Of a stretch of 64,000 nucleotides of DNA, positions 36,266-45,292 are shown one piece after another. Each line of letters begins with the position of its first letter. Position 1 is the first letter of the stretch. The stretch spans positions 62,001 through 126,000 of the forward strand of contig NZ_MXQF01000002.1 in NCBI RefSeq assembly GCF_002165575.1, given 5' to 3'. The notes below the pieces were generated by a model. It saw only the letters and a list, made by a program, of their open reading frames with translations. It had not been told where the DNA came from and searched no databases. The DNA comes from Pseudoalteromonas sp. A601. GTDB lineage: Bacteria > Pseudomonadota > Gammaproteobacteria > Enterobacterales > Alteromonadaceae. A program made the position numbers and the translations under genes.

Positions 36266-37090
36266 CTAAGGCAAGTATTTTTGGGGATTAACAGCTTTTC
36301 CTCTATAACGGATCTCAAAACGCAATGCCGTAACATCAGAATCTGAACTGCCAATCTCTGCTATTTTTTGCCCTGCTTTCACATTCTGTTTCTCTTTAAC
36401 TAACAGCTTCGAATTGTGTGCATAGGCACTAAGGTAATCATCATTGTGTTTCAAAATGATTAAATTACCATATCCTCGAAGTGCGTTACCCGCATATACC
36501 ACGGTCCCTTGTGCTGCTGCTAAAACAGACGACCCTTTTTTGTTAGTAATTTGTAGCCCTTTATACCCATTTTCCCTAGTCGAAAAACGTTGTGTTACTT
36601 TACCTTTAGCGGGCCAAGACCAACGTACCTTTCTTGGGTTTAACTGGCTAGTATTACTAACTTTTTTACTGGCTTGCTTTTGAACATACTCTCGTTGTTT
36701 TGGCTGATCAAGCTCTTTTTTTAATTTTTTGTTATTTTTTAGTTTTAATTTTGTAGACTTTCTGCTCGAATTCGTATATTTTTCCTGCTTTTTATTTTTT
36801 TCTGTAACACGAATAAAAGAGATCACTTGACCAGGATGAATAATGTAAGGGGCTGGTATAGCATTATTTTTTGCTAATGTTCGAAAATCTTGGCGGGCAC
36901 TAAATGCTATAGAGTAAAGCGTATCTCCCTTTTTAACGGTGTACTTGTCCCCATTTATATTTATTCTGCTGGTGTATGGTTTAACACTTGTATCCAAGCT
37001 ACTAACAGGTGCAGGGGCTTGGCGGGAAGAGCAAGCGCTGAGCAAAACACTCATAAATAAAGTAACATAGAGCACATATTGTTTATTCAT
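36266..37090 (-). CDS. nlpD: Lipoprotein NlpD, amidase activator
   Basis: 274 aa outer-membrane lipoprotein (lipobox LSAC, Cys20) that activates the septal amidase AmiC. LysM domain at about 50-95 (YTVKKGDTLYSIAFSARQDF), a Lys-rich linker, then a LytM/M23 domain (about 165-272). The catalytic metal ligands of true M23 peptidases are lost: Q-T-N in place of the first His/Asp pair and LRFEIRY in place of HxH, as in other NlpD/EnvC activators. Precedes rpoS with 57 bases between. Ribosome-binding site AAGGG. Confidence 0.93.
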   Translation of the reverse strand: MNKQYVLYVTLFMSVLLSACSSRQAPAPVSSLDTSVKPYTSRININGDKYTVKKGDTLYSIAFSARQDFRTLAKNNAIPAPYIIHPGQVISFIRVTEKNKKQEKYTNSSRKSTKLKLKNNKKLKKELDQPKQREYVQKQASKKVSNTSQLNPRKVRWSWPAKGKVTQRFSTRENGYKGLQITNKKGSSVLAAAQGTVVYAGNALRGYGNLIILKHNDDYLSAYAHNSKLLVKEKQNVKAGQKIAEIGSSDSDVTALRFEIRYRGKAVNPQKYLP

Positions 37091-37131
37091 GGTGCTTTAC
37101 CCTTAATTTCAAAAGTTGTAACTTTTAGCGG

Positions 37132-37710
37132 TTAACGTAATAAAAAGTAAGCAATGACGATTAAAATGACTAAGCCCCAGCCAAGTGCTTCAACGTATTG
37201 ACGTAATTTTTGCTCCATTTTCACACCGCCCCACTTCATTAGCGCTGCGACCAAAAAGAACCTCGCGCCTCTGCCAACCGCTGAAGCGAGTAAAAAAGGT
37301 AAAAAGGCCATATGTAAAAGCCCTGCACCTATAGTGAATACTTTATAAGGAATGGGTGAGAAACCAGCTAAAAAAACCACCCAAACGCCGTAGCTTTTAA
37401 ACCACTCAAGAGCGATATTAAATTTGTCTTGCCAACCCATTTGGCTAATAAGCGGTTCAACCACAGGTTCAAATAACCAAAACCCCAACAAATAACCTAA
37501 AACACCACCAATCACAGATGCAATCGTAGTAAAACTGGCAAAACGCCAAGCTTTGCTAGGTTGCGCAAGTGCCATAGGTGCTAACATTACATCAGGCGGA
37601 ACCGGGAAAAAAACAGATTCAGCAAAACTCATTCCGGCTAAATAACGCTCTGCATGGCGATGTTTTGCCCACACTAACGCCATATCGTATAACTTAGTAA
37701 ACAATTTCAA
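37132..37710 (-). CDS. yqaA: YqaA-family membrane protein (DedA/SNARE-associated superfamily)
   Basis: 192 aa with five or six helices. The SNARE-assoc/DedA pattern is visible: ESVFFPVPPDVMLAPMALAQP, an Arg-rich loop, GYLLGFW, and FSPIPYKVFTIGAGLL. Members of the superfamily support lipid flipping and envelope homeostasis, but YqaA itself is poorly characterised. Start is TTG with AGGAAG upstream; the first internal ATG would remove 9 residues. Placed 9 bases after pcm in the surE-pcm-yqaA-nlpD-rpoS run. Confidence 0.82.
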   Translation of the reverse strand: MKLFTKLYDMALVWAKHRHAERYLAGMSFAESVFFPVPPDVMLAPMALAQPSKAWRFASFTTIASVIGGVLGYLLGFWLFEPVVEPLISQMGWQDKFNIALEWFKSYGVWVVFLAGFSPIPYKVFTIGAGLLHMAFLPFLLASAVGRGARFFLVAALMKWGGVKMEQKLRQYVEALGWGLVILIVIAYFLLR

Positions 37711-37719
37711 AGTGACTTC

Positions 37720-38361
37720 CTATTCAATATCACCAGGGACAAGTGGAACAAATCTCACTGGTGCAATTACATGTTGGGTAAATTTATTATCTTTTCTAAC
37801 AACCATTACCAGTTGTTGTTCTTCGTTGCCAATTGGTGCAATCATTACTCCCCCATCGGCGAGTTGGTCAAGTAATGCTTGGGGAACTTGCGATGCTGCA
37901 GCTGTAACAATAATCCCTTGAAACGGGGCTTGTGATTGCCAGCCTTGCCAGCCATCTCCGTGTTTCATTGCTACGTTGTACAAATCAAGGTTATGTAATC
38001 GCCGTTTGGCTTGCCATTGCAGCGCCTTTATACGTTCAACTGAACATACTTTGGTAAAGGTTTTTGCCAGTACTGCAGTTTGATAACCCGACCCAGTACC
38101 AATTTCAAGAACTTTATCACGAACCCCAGCCAAGCGCAGTAATTCTGTCATGCGGGCAACTATATAAGGCTGTGAAATAGTCTGTCCTTGCCCTATTGGT
38201 AATGCTGTATTTTGATAAGCTTTGTGCTTTAGTACATCGTCGATGAATATATGTCTAGGAATAGCAGCAATCGCATCGAGAACCTGCCTATCCTCAACGC
38301 CTTCTCGCGCTAATAAATCAGCCAGAGCCTGCGCACTGCGAGTATAATTAGACAGCACCAT
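37720..38361 (-). CDS. pcm: Protein-L-isoaspartate O-methyltransferase
   Basis: 213 aa SAM-dependent repair enzyme that methylates L-isoaspartyl residues in aged proteins. SAM-binding motif [16 protein letters not shown], plus [22 protein letters not shown] and HGDGWQGW, near-identical to E. coli. The ATG at 38361 ([11 protein letters not shown]) has GGAGATCA directly upstream and matches the family N-terminus; a frame open to 38391 would add 10 residues. Overlaps the surE 3' end by 14 bases, implying translational coupling. Confidence 0.95.
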   Translation of the reverse strand: MVLSNYTRSAQALADLLAREGVEDRQVLDAIAAIPRHIFIDDVLKHKAYQNTALPIGQGQTISQPYIVARMTELLRLAGVRDKVLEIGTGSGYQTAVLAKTFTKVCSVERIKALQWQAKRRLHNLDLYNVAMKHGDGWQGWQSQAPFQGIIVTAAASQVPQALLDQLADGGVMIAPIGNEEQQLVMVVRKDNKFTQHVIAPVRFVPLVPGDIE

Positions 38362-39112
38362 TGATCTCCATTGTTTTAAGCCAATCGCCAACCGCTTGTA
38401 TGCTTTCTTTCGCGGTCATATCAACACTTAAAGGTGTAACTGATGCATACCCATTATTAATGGCATAAAAATCTGTGCCATTGCTGGCATCACTTTCTGC
38501 ACCTAAGGTGCCATACCAGAATATATCGCGGCCCCATGGGTCTTGTTGCTTGGTCATGGTTTCAGCTTTGTGGCGAGCACCTAAGCGGGTTACCTGAACA
38601 CCTTTTAGTTCACTCAATGGAATATCTGGTACATTAATATTTATAATTTGATCTTTTGGTAATGGATGCGAAGTGAGCTCTTTGATAATACTAACAGCCA
38701 CCGCAGCCGCGGTTTCAAAGTAGTTACCTTCTTTTGAGCATAAGGATACAGCCACAGCAGGCAAGCCTAAATGACGACCTTCGGTGGCAGCAGCAACAGT
38801 GCCAGAATAAAGCGTGTCATCACCTAAATTAGCGCCATGGTTAATACCCGCAACAACTAAGTCTGGCTTTTCATCTAGCAACTCATTAACACCTAAATGC
38901 ACACAATCTGTTGGTGTGCCGTTTACTGATATAAAACCATTTTCAAGCTTGGTCGCACGCAAAGGGTTCATCAGCGTTAAAGAATTACTTGCGCCACTGC
39001 AATTACGATCAGGTGCCACCAAAGTGACATCAGCAATTTGTGTCAAAGCTTGATAAAGTACGGCAATTCCTTTCGCGTTTACACCATCATCATTACTCAA
39101 TAAAATTTTCAT
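38348..39112 (-). CDS. surE: 5'/3'-nucleotidase SurE
   Basis: 254 aa metal-dependent nucleotidase and exopolyphosphatase, linked to stationary-phase survival. The catalytic motif [16 protein letters not shown] has the two adjacent Asp (8 and 9); [14 protein letters not shown] and [21 protein letters not shown] supply the remaining metal and substrate ligands. The ATG directly abuts the truD stop (TAAATG), so translation is coupled. Overlaps pcm at its 3' end. Confidence 0.96.
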   Translation of the reverse strand: MKILLSNDDGVNAKGIAVLYQALTQIADVTLVAPDRNCSGASNSLTLMNPLRATKLENGFISVNGTPTDCVHLGVNELLDEKPDLVVAGINHGANLGDDTLYSGTVAAATEGRHLGLPAVAVSLCSKEGNYFETAAAVAVSIIKELTSHPLPKDQIININVPDIPLSELKGVQVTRLGARHKAETMTKQQDPWGRDIFWYGTLGAESDASNGTDFYAINNGYASVTPLSVDMTAKESIQAVGDWLKTMEINGAV

Positions 39113-40141
39113 TTACGCGTCCTTTTCTTTGTGTAATTTGGGGCTCGCATCGGTGTAATCCACCAACTCACGAAGTAGTGCTGTAGCAAAGGTGCCTTTA
39201 GGCAAACCAAAGCTTAATTTTATCGTGGTTTCATCAATTGTTTCTACCGCTAAATCTTGTGGTATTAAGCGTAACATTCTGCGTTCGTTTTTAAGGCCCA
39301 GCTCACCAAGCCCTTCACACCATTCTTGGTATGGTTCTAGCCATTCTTTCTCTTGCTCTGTTAAGCCTTTTTCGCTTTTACCTACCATAGGTGCCGACAT
39401 CATAATGTCGCCAGAGGCAAGCCGAGCAATATTTTCATCGCTAATGGCGTCTTCAAAAAAGGCATTACTACCGCTGAGCATAAATACTTCACGGTGCATG
39501 GTTTTAGCCAAACCGTGCTCGGCAACACGTAAGTTAACAATTTGATTAAACACATAGGAGCGTGCCGCTGAAATAACCAAGCCACGTAATTTTTTATCAC
39601 GAATACGCTCGCCAGCGAACATTCGCTTTGCCATATCAAGGTTATGCCCGCCATGACCAAAGCGCTGCTCACCAAAATAGTTAGGTACGCCGGCACGAAC
39701 GGCATTAATTCTACAAAGAATATCTAACGGCTGTGTGACATTGCGCAGCGTAATTGTAAATTTATTACCCCTATGGCATCCCGTACGCAGTTTACGATTG
39801 TGTCGTTGCTGAGAAACTATAAATACCGAGTCACTATTAAGCTCAGTAAAATCAATCTCTTTTTTTATTGGCACTGGCACGCTAAACCATTGGCTACATA
39901 CGCCGTGGCGATCTTTCATACCCGCATAACTGACATCCCGTGGTGAAATCCCCGCTTTTTGCGCCAGTAACTTAGCAACATATTGGGTGTTTTCGCCTTT
40001 TTTTACGACTTGCAAACACACATGTTCACCACTGCCAGTAAATTCAATGCCAAGGTCTTCATCAACCATGAAGTCTTCAGCCGAGGTTTTAAAGTCCGCT
40101 TGAGATAAAGGCTTACCATACAAATAGTTTAATTCACTCAT
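39113..40141 (-). CDS. truD: tRNA pseudouridine(13) synthase TruD
   Basis: 342 aa. Makes pseudouridine 13 in tRNA-Glu. Catalytic Asp is in [17 protein letters not shown], and [30 protein letters not shown] and [14 protein letters not shown] are family hallmarks. Shares a 4-base ATGA overlap with ispF upstream and abuts surE downstream, so it is embedded in the isoprenoid/survival operon. Confidence 0.95.
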   Translation of the reverse strand: MSELNYLYGKPLSQADFKTSAEDFMVDEDLGIEFTGSGEHVCLQVVKKGENTQYVAKLLAQKAGISPRDVSYAGMKDRHGVCSQWFSVPVPIKKEIDFTELNSDSVFIVSQQRHNRKLRTGCHRGNKFTITLRNVTQPLDILCRINAVRAGVPNYFGEQRFGHGGHNLDMAKRMFAGERIRDKKLRGLVISAARSYVFNQIVNLRVAEHGLAKTMHREVFMLSGSNAFFEDAISDENIARLASGDIMMSAPMVGKSEKGLTEQEKEWLEPYQEWCEGLGELGLKNERRMLRLIPQDLAVETIDETTIKLSFGLPKGTFATALLRELVDYTDASPKLHKEKDA

Positions 40142-40620
40142 ACTGAGAGCTTACTCATGATCACTACTGCATGGCTTGAAATACCTTCTTTACGTCCTTC
40201 AAAACCCAGCTTTTCCGTAGTAGTTGCTTTTACATTCACTTGGCTCAGCTCGGCCTTTAAATCGGCGGCTAAGTTTTCACGCATAGCCTGTATATGAGGC
40301 AACATTTTTGGTGCTTGAGCCACAATAGTGACATCTGCATTACCGAGTACGTAGCCTTGCTGCTTAGCTAAATCAACTACATGGCGTAATAAAATACGGC
40401 TGTCGATATTTTCATATTCGCTGGCAGTATCAGGAAAGTGTTTACCAATATCCCCCATCGCAAGCGAACCTAAAATCGCATCACACAATGCATGAATTGC
40501 CACATCACCATCGGAATGGGCTAAAAAACCTTGTGGGTAAGCTATTTTTTCACCACAAATAGTTAACGGGCCTTCGCCGCCAAATTTATGAACATCAAAG
40601 CCATGGCCAATTCTAATCAT
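40138..40620 (-). CDS. ispF: 2-C-methyl-D-erythritol 2,4-cyclodiphosphate synthase
   Basis: 160 aa, Zn-dependent; converts CDP-ME-2-phosphate to the cyclic diphosphate in the non-mevalonate pathway. Zn ligands Asp9 and His11 in [10 protein letters not shown], His45 in HALCDAILG, and the C-terminal [17 protein letters not shown] are visible. Start and stop overlap its neighbours by 4 bases each (ATGA), indicating tight translational coupling with ispD and truD. Confidence 0.97.
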   Translation of the reverse strand: MIRIGHGFDVHKFGGEGPLTICGEKIAYPQGFLAHSDGDVAIHALCDAILGSLAMGDIGKHFPDTASEYENIDSRILLRHVVDLAKQQGYVLGNADVTIVAQAPKMLPHIQAMRENLAADLKAELSQVNVKATTTEKLGFEGRKEGISSHAVVIMSKLSV

Positions 40621-41318
40621 GATGCGTTCTCGCTGTGTTGTTTTTGGAGTAAAAAGTGGGCTAAATCTAAATCTTCTGGTGTGGTTATTTTTATATTATC
40701 GCTGCGCCCAGGCACTAACTTGACTGGTTTTTTCGTCCACTCAATAGCTGATGCTTCATCGGTGATTGCTACTTGCTGTGCCAATGCACCTTGTAGTGCG
40801 TTCGTTAAATCTGTGTATTTAAAAAATTGTGGCGTCAATGCCTGCCATAAGTCATCTCGTGGCACCGTTTGTTCACTGTGGGTATCACCACGCTTTATTG
40901 TGTCTTTGACCTTAGTCGCTAAAATGCCACCTTCATCAGCGCTTAGGCATTGCAGTATTAAGTGTTCGATATCAGTTGTATTAACTAACGGTCTAGCAGC
41001 ATCATGCACTAACACCCAATCAGGTGGATCAGCATGCAAGGTTAATAACCCATTTAGTACTGAATCAGCACGCTCTTTACCACCACAGGCTCGAACGATT
41101 CGCTTGTCCATCTGGGGTATCTGTTCGTAAAAGGGGTCATCATCACTGACCACCACAATTATTTTATCGAGCTGTGAAAGCTTAGCCAACTTAGCTAATG
41201 TATGCTCTAAAATAGTTTTCCCGGCCAGAGTTATGTATTGTTTTGGCGCGCTATGTTTCATCCGACTACCTACACCAGCGGCAGGGACAATAGCAGCGAT
41301 TGTATGTTTATTTTTCAT
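40617..41318 (-). CDS. ispD: 2-C-methyl-D-erythritol 4-phosphate cytidylyltransferase
   Basis: 233 aa. Adds CMP to methylerythritol phosphate, two steps before IspF. CTP-binding loop [18 protein letters not shown], then [10 protein letters not shown] and [12 protein letters not shown] start at the ATG at 41318 (MKNKHTIAA), which overlaps the ftsB 3' end by 11 bases; the frame runs open to 41357, but the added residues are not family-like. Second in ftsB-ispD-ispF-truD-surE-pcm. Confidence 0.95.
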   Translation of the reverse strand: MKNKHTIAAIVPAAGVGSRMKHSAPKQYITLAGKTILEHTLAKLAKLSQLDKIIVVVSDDDPFYEQIPQMDKRIVRACGGKERADSVLNGLLTLHADPPDWVLVHDAARPLVNTTDIEHLILQCLSADEGGILATKVKDTIKRGDTHSEQTVPRDDLWQALTPQFFKYTDLTNALQGALAQQVAITDEASAIEWTKKPVKLVPGRSDNIKITTPEDLDLAHFLLQKQHSENAS

Positions 41319-41598
41319 TGAGTTGTTGTCCAGGTAACACACGTATAAATGTCTCACCTGGCTTGATCATTCCTAATTCGTTACGAGCGCGCTCTTCAAC
41401 GCCTTCTTGACCTAACTTTAAGTCTTCAATATCAGCTTTAAGTACTTTATTACGCTTTATTAAGTTGGCATTAGTGTCTTGGTGGGAAGTAACCGCTGAT
41501 TTTAATCGACTATAATCTTGCACACCATTGTGACCAAACCACAATCGGTATTGTACAAACAACGCTAAACAAAGTAGCGCAAATTGAAACAGCCGCAT
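41308..41598 (-). CDS. ftsB: Cell division protein FtsB
   Basis: 96 aa bitopic protein of the FtsQLB complex. One N-terminal helix (about 3-21), then a periplasmic coiled coil (LKSAVTSHQDTNANLIKRNK) and the conserved tail VEERARNELGMIKPGETFIRV. Placement before ispD is the usual gammaproteobacterial order. The small size and the EERARNELGM motif make the call clear. Confidence 0.94.
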   Translation of the reverse strand: MRLFQFALLCLALFVQYRLWFGHNGVQDYSRLKSAVTSHQDTNANLIKRNKVLKADIEDLKLGQEGVEERARNELGMIKPGETFIRVLPGQQLNEK

Positions 41599-41670
41599 TA
41601 AACACTCCTTGGTTGTTGCTTTATCAGTTTAAGTTAAAAATACACATTAGAAGACAACTGATGTTAAGTT

Positions 41671-42288
41671 TTACTGAACATGAGTGCGCTTTAAATTACG
41701 CCAGTTAATATTACTAGCTAGCAGCATTTCTCTCAACGACAACACACGCGGAGCGCATCGCTTATTAAAACGCCACTGGTGGCCACAACAAGCAGCGCTC
41801 ATCGTTGCTTTTGTTGGTTTTAATAGTAACGCAGTTTGCCCTTCAAGCGACCTACCTTGGCAATCAAACCAACCATGTTCATTACAATGAAGTTTATTGT
41901 CGCTTACTTGGTCGATACTGTCTATTGCTACCCGAGTTTGATTGGCGTTATCGAGTAATAACGGCACAATTAAGCCTAATTTTTTATAGCGGGAATAAAA
42001 ATCGGCAAGATCATCTTGGCTAGGTGGTTTAGCCTTTTGTTTATCTAACCAACTACCATTTTGTGGATCAAGCACAAAAGGGACCTGGCCATTCACCACA
42101 CGAGTGGCTGCACGTTCAATATAGTAAGGTAAACTTTTTAATATCGCGCGTAGGCGCTGTTCACTAGGTTCGCTAACTAATCGAGTTATTTCACGAGCAT
42201 AAAACGCATTGCATAGTTGAGCATACAACACACGTTGTGCATCAGATTGCCAAATATCAACTTGTTGATCAGGGTTACTCGCAGTCAA
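41671..42288 (-). CDS. Conserved hypothetical protein
   Basis: 205 aa, soluble, no signal peptide or membrane segment. The frame begins at a TTG (41671 is the stop end) with GAG nearby; there is no ATG until late, and a stop lies four codons upstream of the TTG. A Cys/His/Arg-rich C-terminal part (SAACCGHQWRFNKRCAPR) could bind metal or nucleic acid, but I do not recognise a family. It sits between DUF2947 and ftsB on the same strand, separated by 72 bases from ftsB. A perfect palindrome, ACACCTAGGTGT, lies 15 bases upstream of the start. Confidence 0.65.
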   Translation of the reverse strand: MTASNPDQQVDIWQSDAQRVLYAQLCNAFYAREITRLVSEPSEQRLRAILKSLPYYIERAATRVVNGQVPFVLDPQNGSWLDKQKAKPPSQDDLADFYSRYKKLGLIVPLLLDNANQTRVAIDSIDQVSDNKLHCNEHGWFDCQGRSLEGQTALLLKPTKATMSAACCGHQWRFNKRCAPRVLSLREMLLASNINWRNLKRTHVQ

Positions 42289-42302
42289 CGCTTCTACTCA
42301 AT

Positions 42303-42314
42303 ACACCTAGGTGT
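42303..42314. promoter_or_regulatory. 12-bp perfect palindrome upstream of the hypothetical gene
   Basis: ACACCTAGGTGT ends 15 bases before the start codon at 42288. A dimeric repressor site is possible, or chance relationship to the CTAGGT-type repeats seen elsewhere in the window. Confidence 0.4.
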
Positions 42315-42351
42315 TTATTTTATAGCATAGTATTGACCGCTTTTTAAGCGT

Positions 42352-42828
42352 CTAAGCAGGCTTATTACCCAGCTTTGCATCACCGTTTTCTAAAAACTGC
42401 ACAACAGCATCACGTTTTTTACCAAGTAATAAACTGCCGTCTGCTAAAAACATAAAGTTCTGCCAGTTACGTTTAAATACCGCAAAACTGGTTTCAATAA
42501 TGTTATCTCGCGCCATACAAAAATACACAGTTGTATTTGCCTGCCAATCTAAGTGCGCCAAAATTTCTTCAGGTGGTAGCTCAGCCCCCTCTTCCCAGGC
42601 TGCTTCCCAGTGCACAGTTTGTGTAAAGCTTTCGTCTTTACCACACCAATCTGTTTTATCAAAAAAGTCTGGGTGGTCGTGCTCTCGGCTCACCATAGTG
42701 CTCCAAAGTACAGCGGCACGTTCATGGCTCATGGGTTTAATTAAATCAAGATCTTGCTCTGAGACAGGCGCATCTTGGTGGCGAAAAACCCACGCTTTTT
42801 TGTAATCATCTAACGGTATATAGTTCAT
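42352..42828 (-). CDS. DUF2947 family protein
   Basis: 158 aa, soluble, acidic and Trp/His/Asp-rich: NYIPLDDYKKAWVFRHQDAP at the start, then SREHDHPDFF, and VHWEAAWEEG. The overall sequence matches my memory of DUF2947, found in Vibrio, Shewanella and Pseudoalteromonas; function unknown. The late segment FMFLADGSLLLGKKRDAVVQF looks like a small beta-sheet with an exposed turn. Its neighbour on the other strand is the DUF1653 gene, with 60 bases between starts. Confidence 0.75.
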   Translation of the reverse strand: MNYIPLDDYKKAWVFRHQDAPVSEQDLDLIKPMSHERAAVLWSTMVSREHDHPDFFDKTDWCGKDESFTQTVHWEAAWEEGAELPPEEILAHLDWQANTTVYFCMARDNIIETSFAVFKRNWQNFMFLADGSLLLGKKRDAVVQFLENGDAKLGNKPA

Positions 42829-42888
42829 AATAGTGGCAAATTAGTTAGCATTAAAAGTGCAAGCGCAAATTATACAAGAGATCAAAAC

Positions 42889-43128
42889 ATGACTACAGCA
42901 ATAAAACCACTTTCCCTCAAATCAGGCTTATACCAACACTACAAAGGTCCGCAATATAAAGTGCTCCATGTTGCCACCCACAGCGAGACGCAAGAACAAC
43001 TGGTTATTTACCAAGCCCTCTATGGCGAATTTGGCATTTGGGCGCGTCCATTGAGTATGTTTTTAGAAACCGTTGAAAAAAACGGCCAAACTATCCCCCG
43101 CTTTGCTTACCTTGGCGATGCCGAATAG
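42889..43128 (+). CDS. DUF1653 domain protein
   Basis: 79 aa. The DUF1653 pattern is clear: GLYQHYKGPQYKVLHVATHSETQEQLVIYQAL, then the FGIWARPLSMFLETV close. These small beta-rich proteins often sit near nucleotide-metabolism or repair genes and have no assigned reaction. Followed after 52 bases by the MoxR gene on the same strand, but the gap is long enough for a separate promoter. Ribosome-binding site GAG 8 bases upstream. Confidence 0.85.
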   Translation: MTTAIKPLSLKSGLYQHYKGPQYKVLHVATHSETQEQLVIYQALYGEFGIWARPLSMFLETVEKNGQTIPRFAYLGDAE

Positions 43129-43180
43129 TTATGGCATCATGATTAAAATCATTACTGCTCAGACCAGATAAGGTATTACC

Positions 43181-44029
43181 GTGCAATTTAATTCTACAGA
43201 TAACTACATCGCAAGTAATTCGTTAAAACAAGCGGTTAATGCGGCAATTTTGCTTGAAAAGCCATTGCTAATAAAAGGCGAACCTGGCACAGGTAAAACC
43301 ATGTTGGCCGAAGAGCTGGCGAAAAGTTTAGACACCACACTGATACAGTGGCATATCAAATCGACCACCAAAGCACAGCAAGGCTTATACGAGTACGATG
43401 CGGTGTCACGTCTACGTGATAGCCAACTCGGTGATGAGCGTGTGCACGACATCGGCAATTACATTGTTAAAGGTAAGCTTTGGCAAGCCTTTACCTACGG
43501 CGAAGAGAATAATAAACGCCCGGTATTGTTGATTGATGAAATCGACAAAGCCGACATCGAATTCCCGAACGACCTATTGCTTGAGCTGGATAAAATGGAG
43601 TTTCATGTTTATGAAACCGGCGAGCGCGTAGTTGCTAAACAGCGCCCTATTGTGATCATCACATCAAACAACGAAAAAGAACTGCCAGATGCATTTTTAC
43701 GCCGCTGCTTTTTCCATTACATTGACTTTCCATCAAGTGACGAAATGCAGCAAATTGTCGACGTACATCACCCTCACGTTAAGCAAGATTTAGTACGCCA
43801 AGCGCTTGAAGTATTTTTTGGCCTACGCGAAGTTAACGGCATTAAGAAAAAACCTTCCACCAGCGAACTACTCGATTGGCTTAAATTATTAATGGCTGAA
43901 GACATCGACGCAAAAACGCTGCACGATAAAACTCAAAAAGGCGGCCTAATGCCTATGTTTGGTGCGCTTTTAAAGAACGAGCAAGACATCAGCCTAATCG
44001 AAAAACTTGCCTTTATGAGCCGCCGTTAA
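43181..44029 (+). CDS. MoxR-type AAA ATPase
   Basis: 282 aa with GTG start preceded by AAGG. Walker A GEPGTGKTML (residues about 35-44), Walker B VLLIDEIDKADIEF, sensor-1 TSNNEKELPDAFLRR and an Arg-finger region. MoxR ATPases work with VWA-domain partners to assemble or insert cofactors into protein complexes. The VWA gene begins one base after its stop, which fits the standard pair. The client cannot be read from context. Confidence 0.9.
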   Translation: MQFNSTDNYIASNSLKQAVNAAILLEKPLLIKGEPGTGKTMLAEELAKSLDTTLIQWHIKSTTKAQQGLYEYDAVSRLRDSQLGDERVHDIGNYIVKGKLWQAFTYGEENNKRPVLLIDEIDKADIEFPNDLLLELDKMEFHVYETGERVVAKQRPIVIITSNNEKELPDAFLRRCFFHYIDFPSSDEMQQIVDVHHPHVKQDLVRQALEVFFGLREVNGIKKKPSTSELLDWLKLLMAEDIDAKTLHDKTQKGGLMPMFGALLKNEQDISLIEKLAFMSRR

Positions 44030-44030
44030 G

Positions 44031-45218
44031 ATGTTGATTGCGTTTTTCTTCAAATTACGTGAATACCGCTTACCTGTGAGCATGCGCGAGCTGCTTGATT
44101 TAATCAACGCACTAAAAAAAGGCGCGGTATTTGCCGATGTTGACGGCTTTTATTATTTAGCCCGTACCATTATGGTTAAAGACGAAACCCACTTCGACCG
44201 TTTTGATAAAGCCTTTGCTGATTACTTTAGCGGCATTGCCGATCTCGACTTACTTGAGAGCTTAAAACAGCAACATGACTTACCCAATGAGTGGCTACGC
44301 AAAGAGTTTGAAAAACACCTAAGCGATGAAGAAAAAGCCCAGCTTAAAGCCATGGGCGGCCTTGATGAACTAATGAAAACCCTGAAAGAGCGCCTAGAAG
44401 AACAACAAAAACGCCATGCTGGCGGCAATAAATGGGTTGGCACCGGTGGTACATCACCTTTTGGCGCGTATGGTTATAACCCTGAGGGCGTGCGCATCGG
44501 TCAAGACGGTAACCGTAACCGCCGCGCGGTAAAAGTATGGGATAAGCGTGAATACCGTAACTTAGATTCAGATCGTGAAATAGGCTCACGTACCATAAAA
44601 CTCGCCCTTAAAAAGCTACGTAAGTTTGCCCGCACTGGCGCAAGTGACACGTTAGATTTAAACGAGACCATTCGCGCGACCGCCAAACAAGGCGGTATGC
44701 TGGATGTAAAAATGGCACCAGAGCGCCATAACGCGGTAAAAGTACTCATGTTGTTTGATATTGGTGGCTCAATGGATGATTACATTCACACCTGCGAAGA
44801 ATTATTTAGCGCCGCCCATAGCGAATTTAAACACTTAGAGTTTTACTACTTTCATAACTGTTTATACGAGCATGTTTGGCAAGATAACCAACGCCGCCAC
44901 TCAAACGTCATCGACACCATGACGCTGATCAATAAGTTCACCAGCGACTATAAAGTAATATTTGTTGGCGACGCCACTATGGGCCCCTATGAAATCGCCT
45001 ACCCCGGCGGCTCTGTAGAGCACTACAACGAAGAGCCCGGCAGTGCTTGGTTAAACCGTATCACCAACCACTTTGATAAAGTCGCGTGGCTCAACCCACA
45101 ACCCGTTGAACACTGGCGTTACTATCAATCAATTGATTTTATAAAGCAGCTAATGAATAACCGCATGTACCCATTGAGCTTGGATGGCATTAGTAATGCG
45201 ATTAGGGGGTTGAGTTAA
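44031..45218 (+). CDS. VWA domain protein (CoxE-like), partner of the MoxR ATPase
   Basis: 395 aa. N-terminal helical region with a charged coiled-coil stretch (about 90-130), a Gly-rich linker (GGNKWVGTGGTSPFGAYGYN), then a VWA domain with MIDAS motif DIGGSMDDY, the ITxxFDKVAWLNP segment and a conserved acidic DYKVIFVGDATMG. The canonical DxSxS has a Gly at the first Ser, as in this subfamily. It starts one base after the MoxR stop. Ends before a GC-rich inverted repeat at 45242-45260. Confidence 0.88.
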   Translation: MLIAFFFKLREYRLPVSMRELLDLINALKKGAVFADVDGFYYLARTIMVKDETHFDRFDKAFADYFSGIADLDLLESLKQQHDLPNEWLRKEFEKHLSDEEKAQLKAMGGLDELMKTLKERLEEQQKRHAGGNKWVGTGGTSPFGAYGYNPEGVRIGQDGNRNRRAVKVWDKREYRNLDSDREIGSRTIKLALKKLRKFARTGASDTLDLNETIRATAKQGGMLDVKMAPERHNAVKVLMLFDIGGSMDDYIHTCEELFSAAHSEFKHLEFYYFHNCLYEHVWQDNQRRHSNVIDTMTLINKFTSDYKVIFVGDATMGPYEIAYPGGSVEHYNEEPGSAWLNRITNHFDKVAWLNPQPVEHWRYYQSIDFIKQLMNNRMYPLSLDGISNAIRGLS

Positions 45219-45241
45219 AAAGTCAGCAGTCAAAATTGAAG

Positions 45242-45260
45242 GCGCGATTTTATATCGCGC
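45242..45260. terminator. Hairpin between convergent VWA and hypothetical genes
   Basis: Stem gcgcga (45242-45247) and tcgcgc (45255-45260), 7-base loop, no T-tract. Position between convergent ends suggests termination. Confidence 0.5.
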
Positions 45261-45292
45261 AACTAACTTTAATGCTAATCAACTTTAGATAC

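Noticed and set aside
36266-37090. NlpD as an active M23 peptidase
   Set aside because: Metal-binding His/Asp residues are replaced, as in other activator-type LytM proteins.
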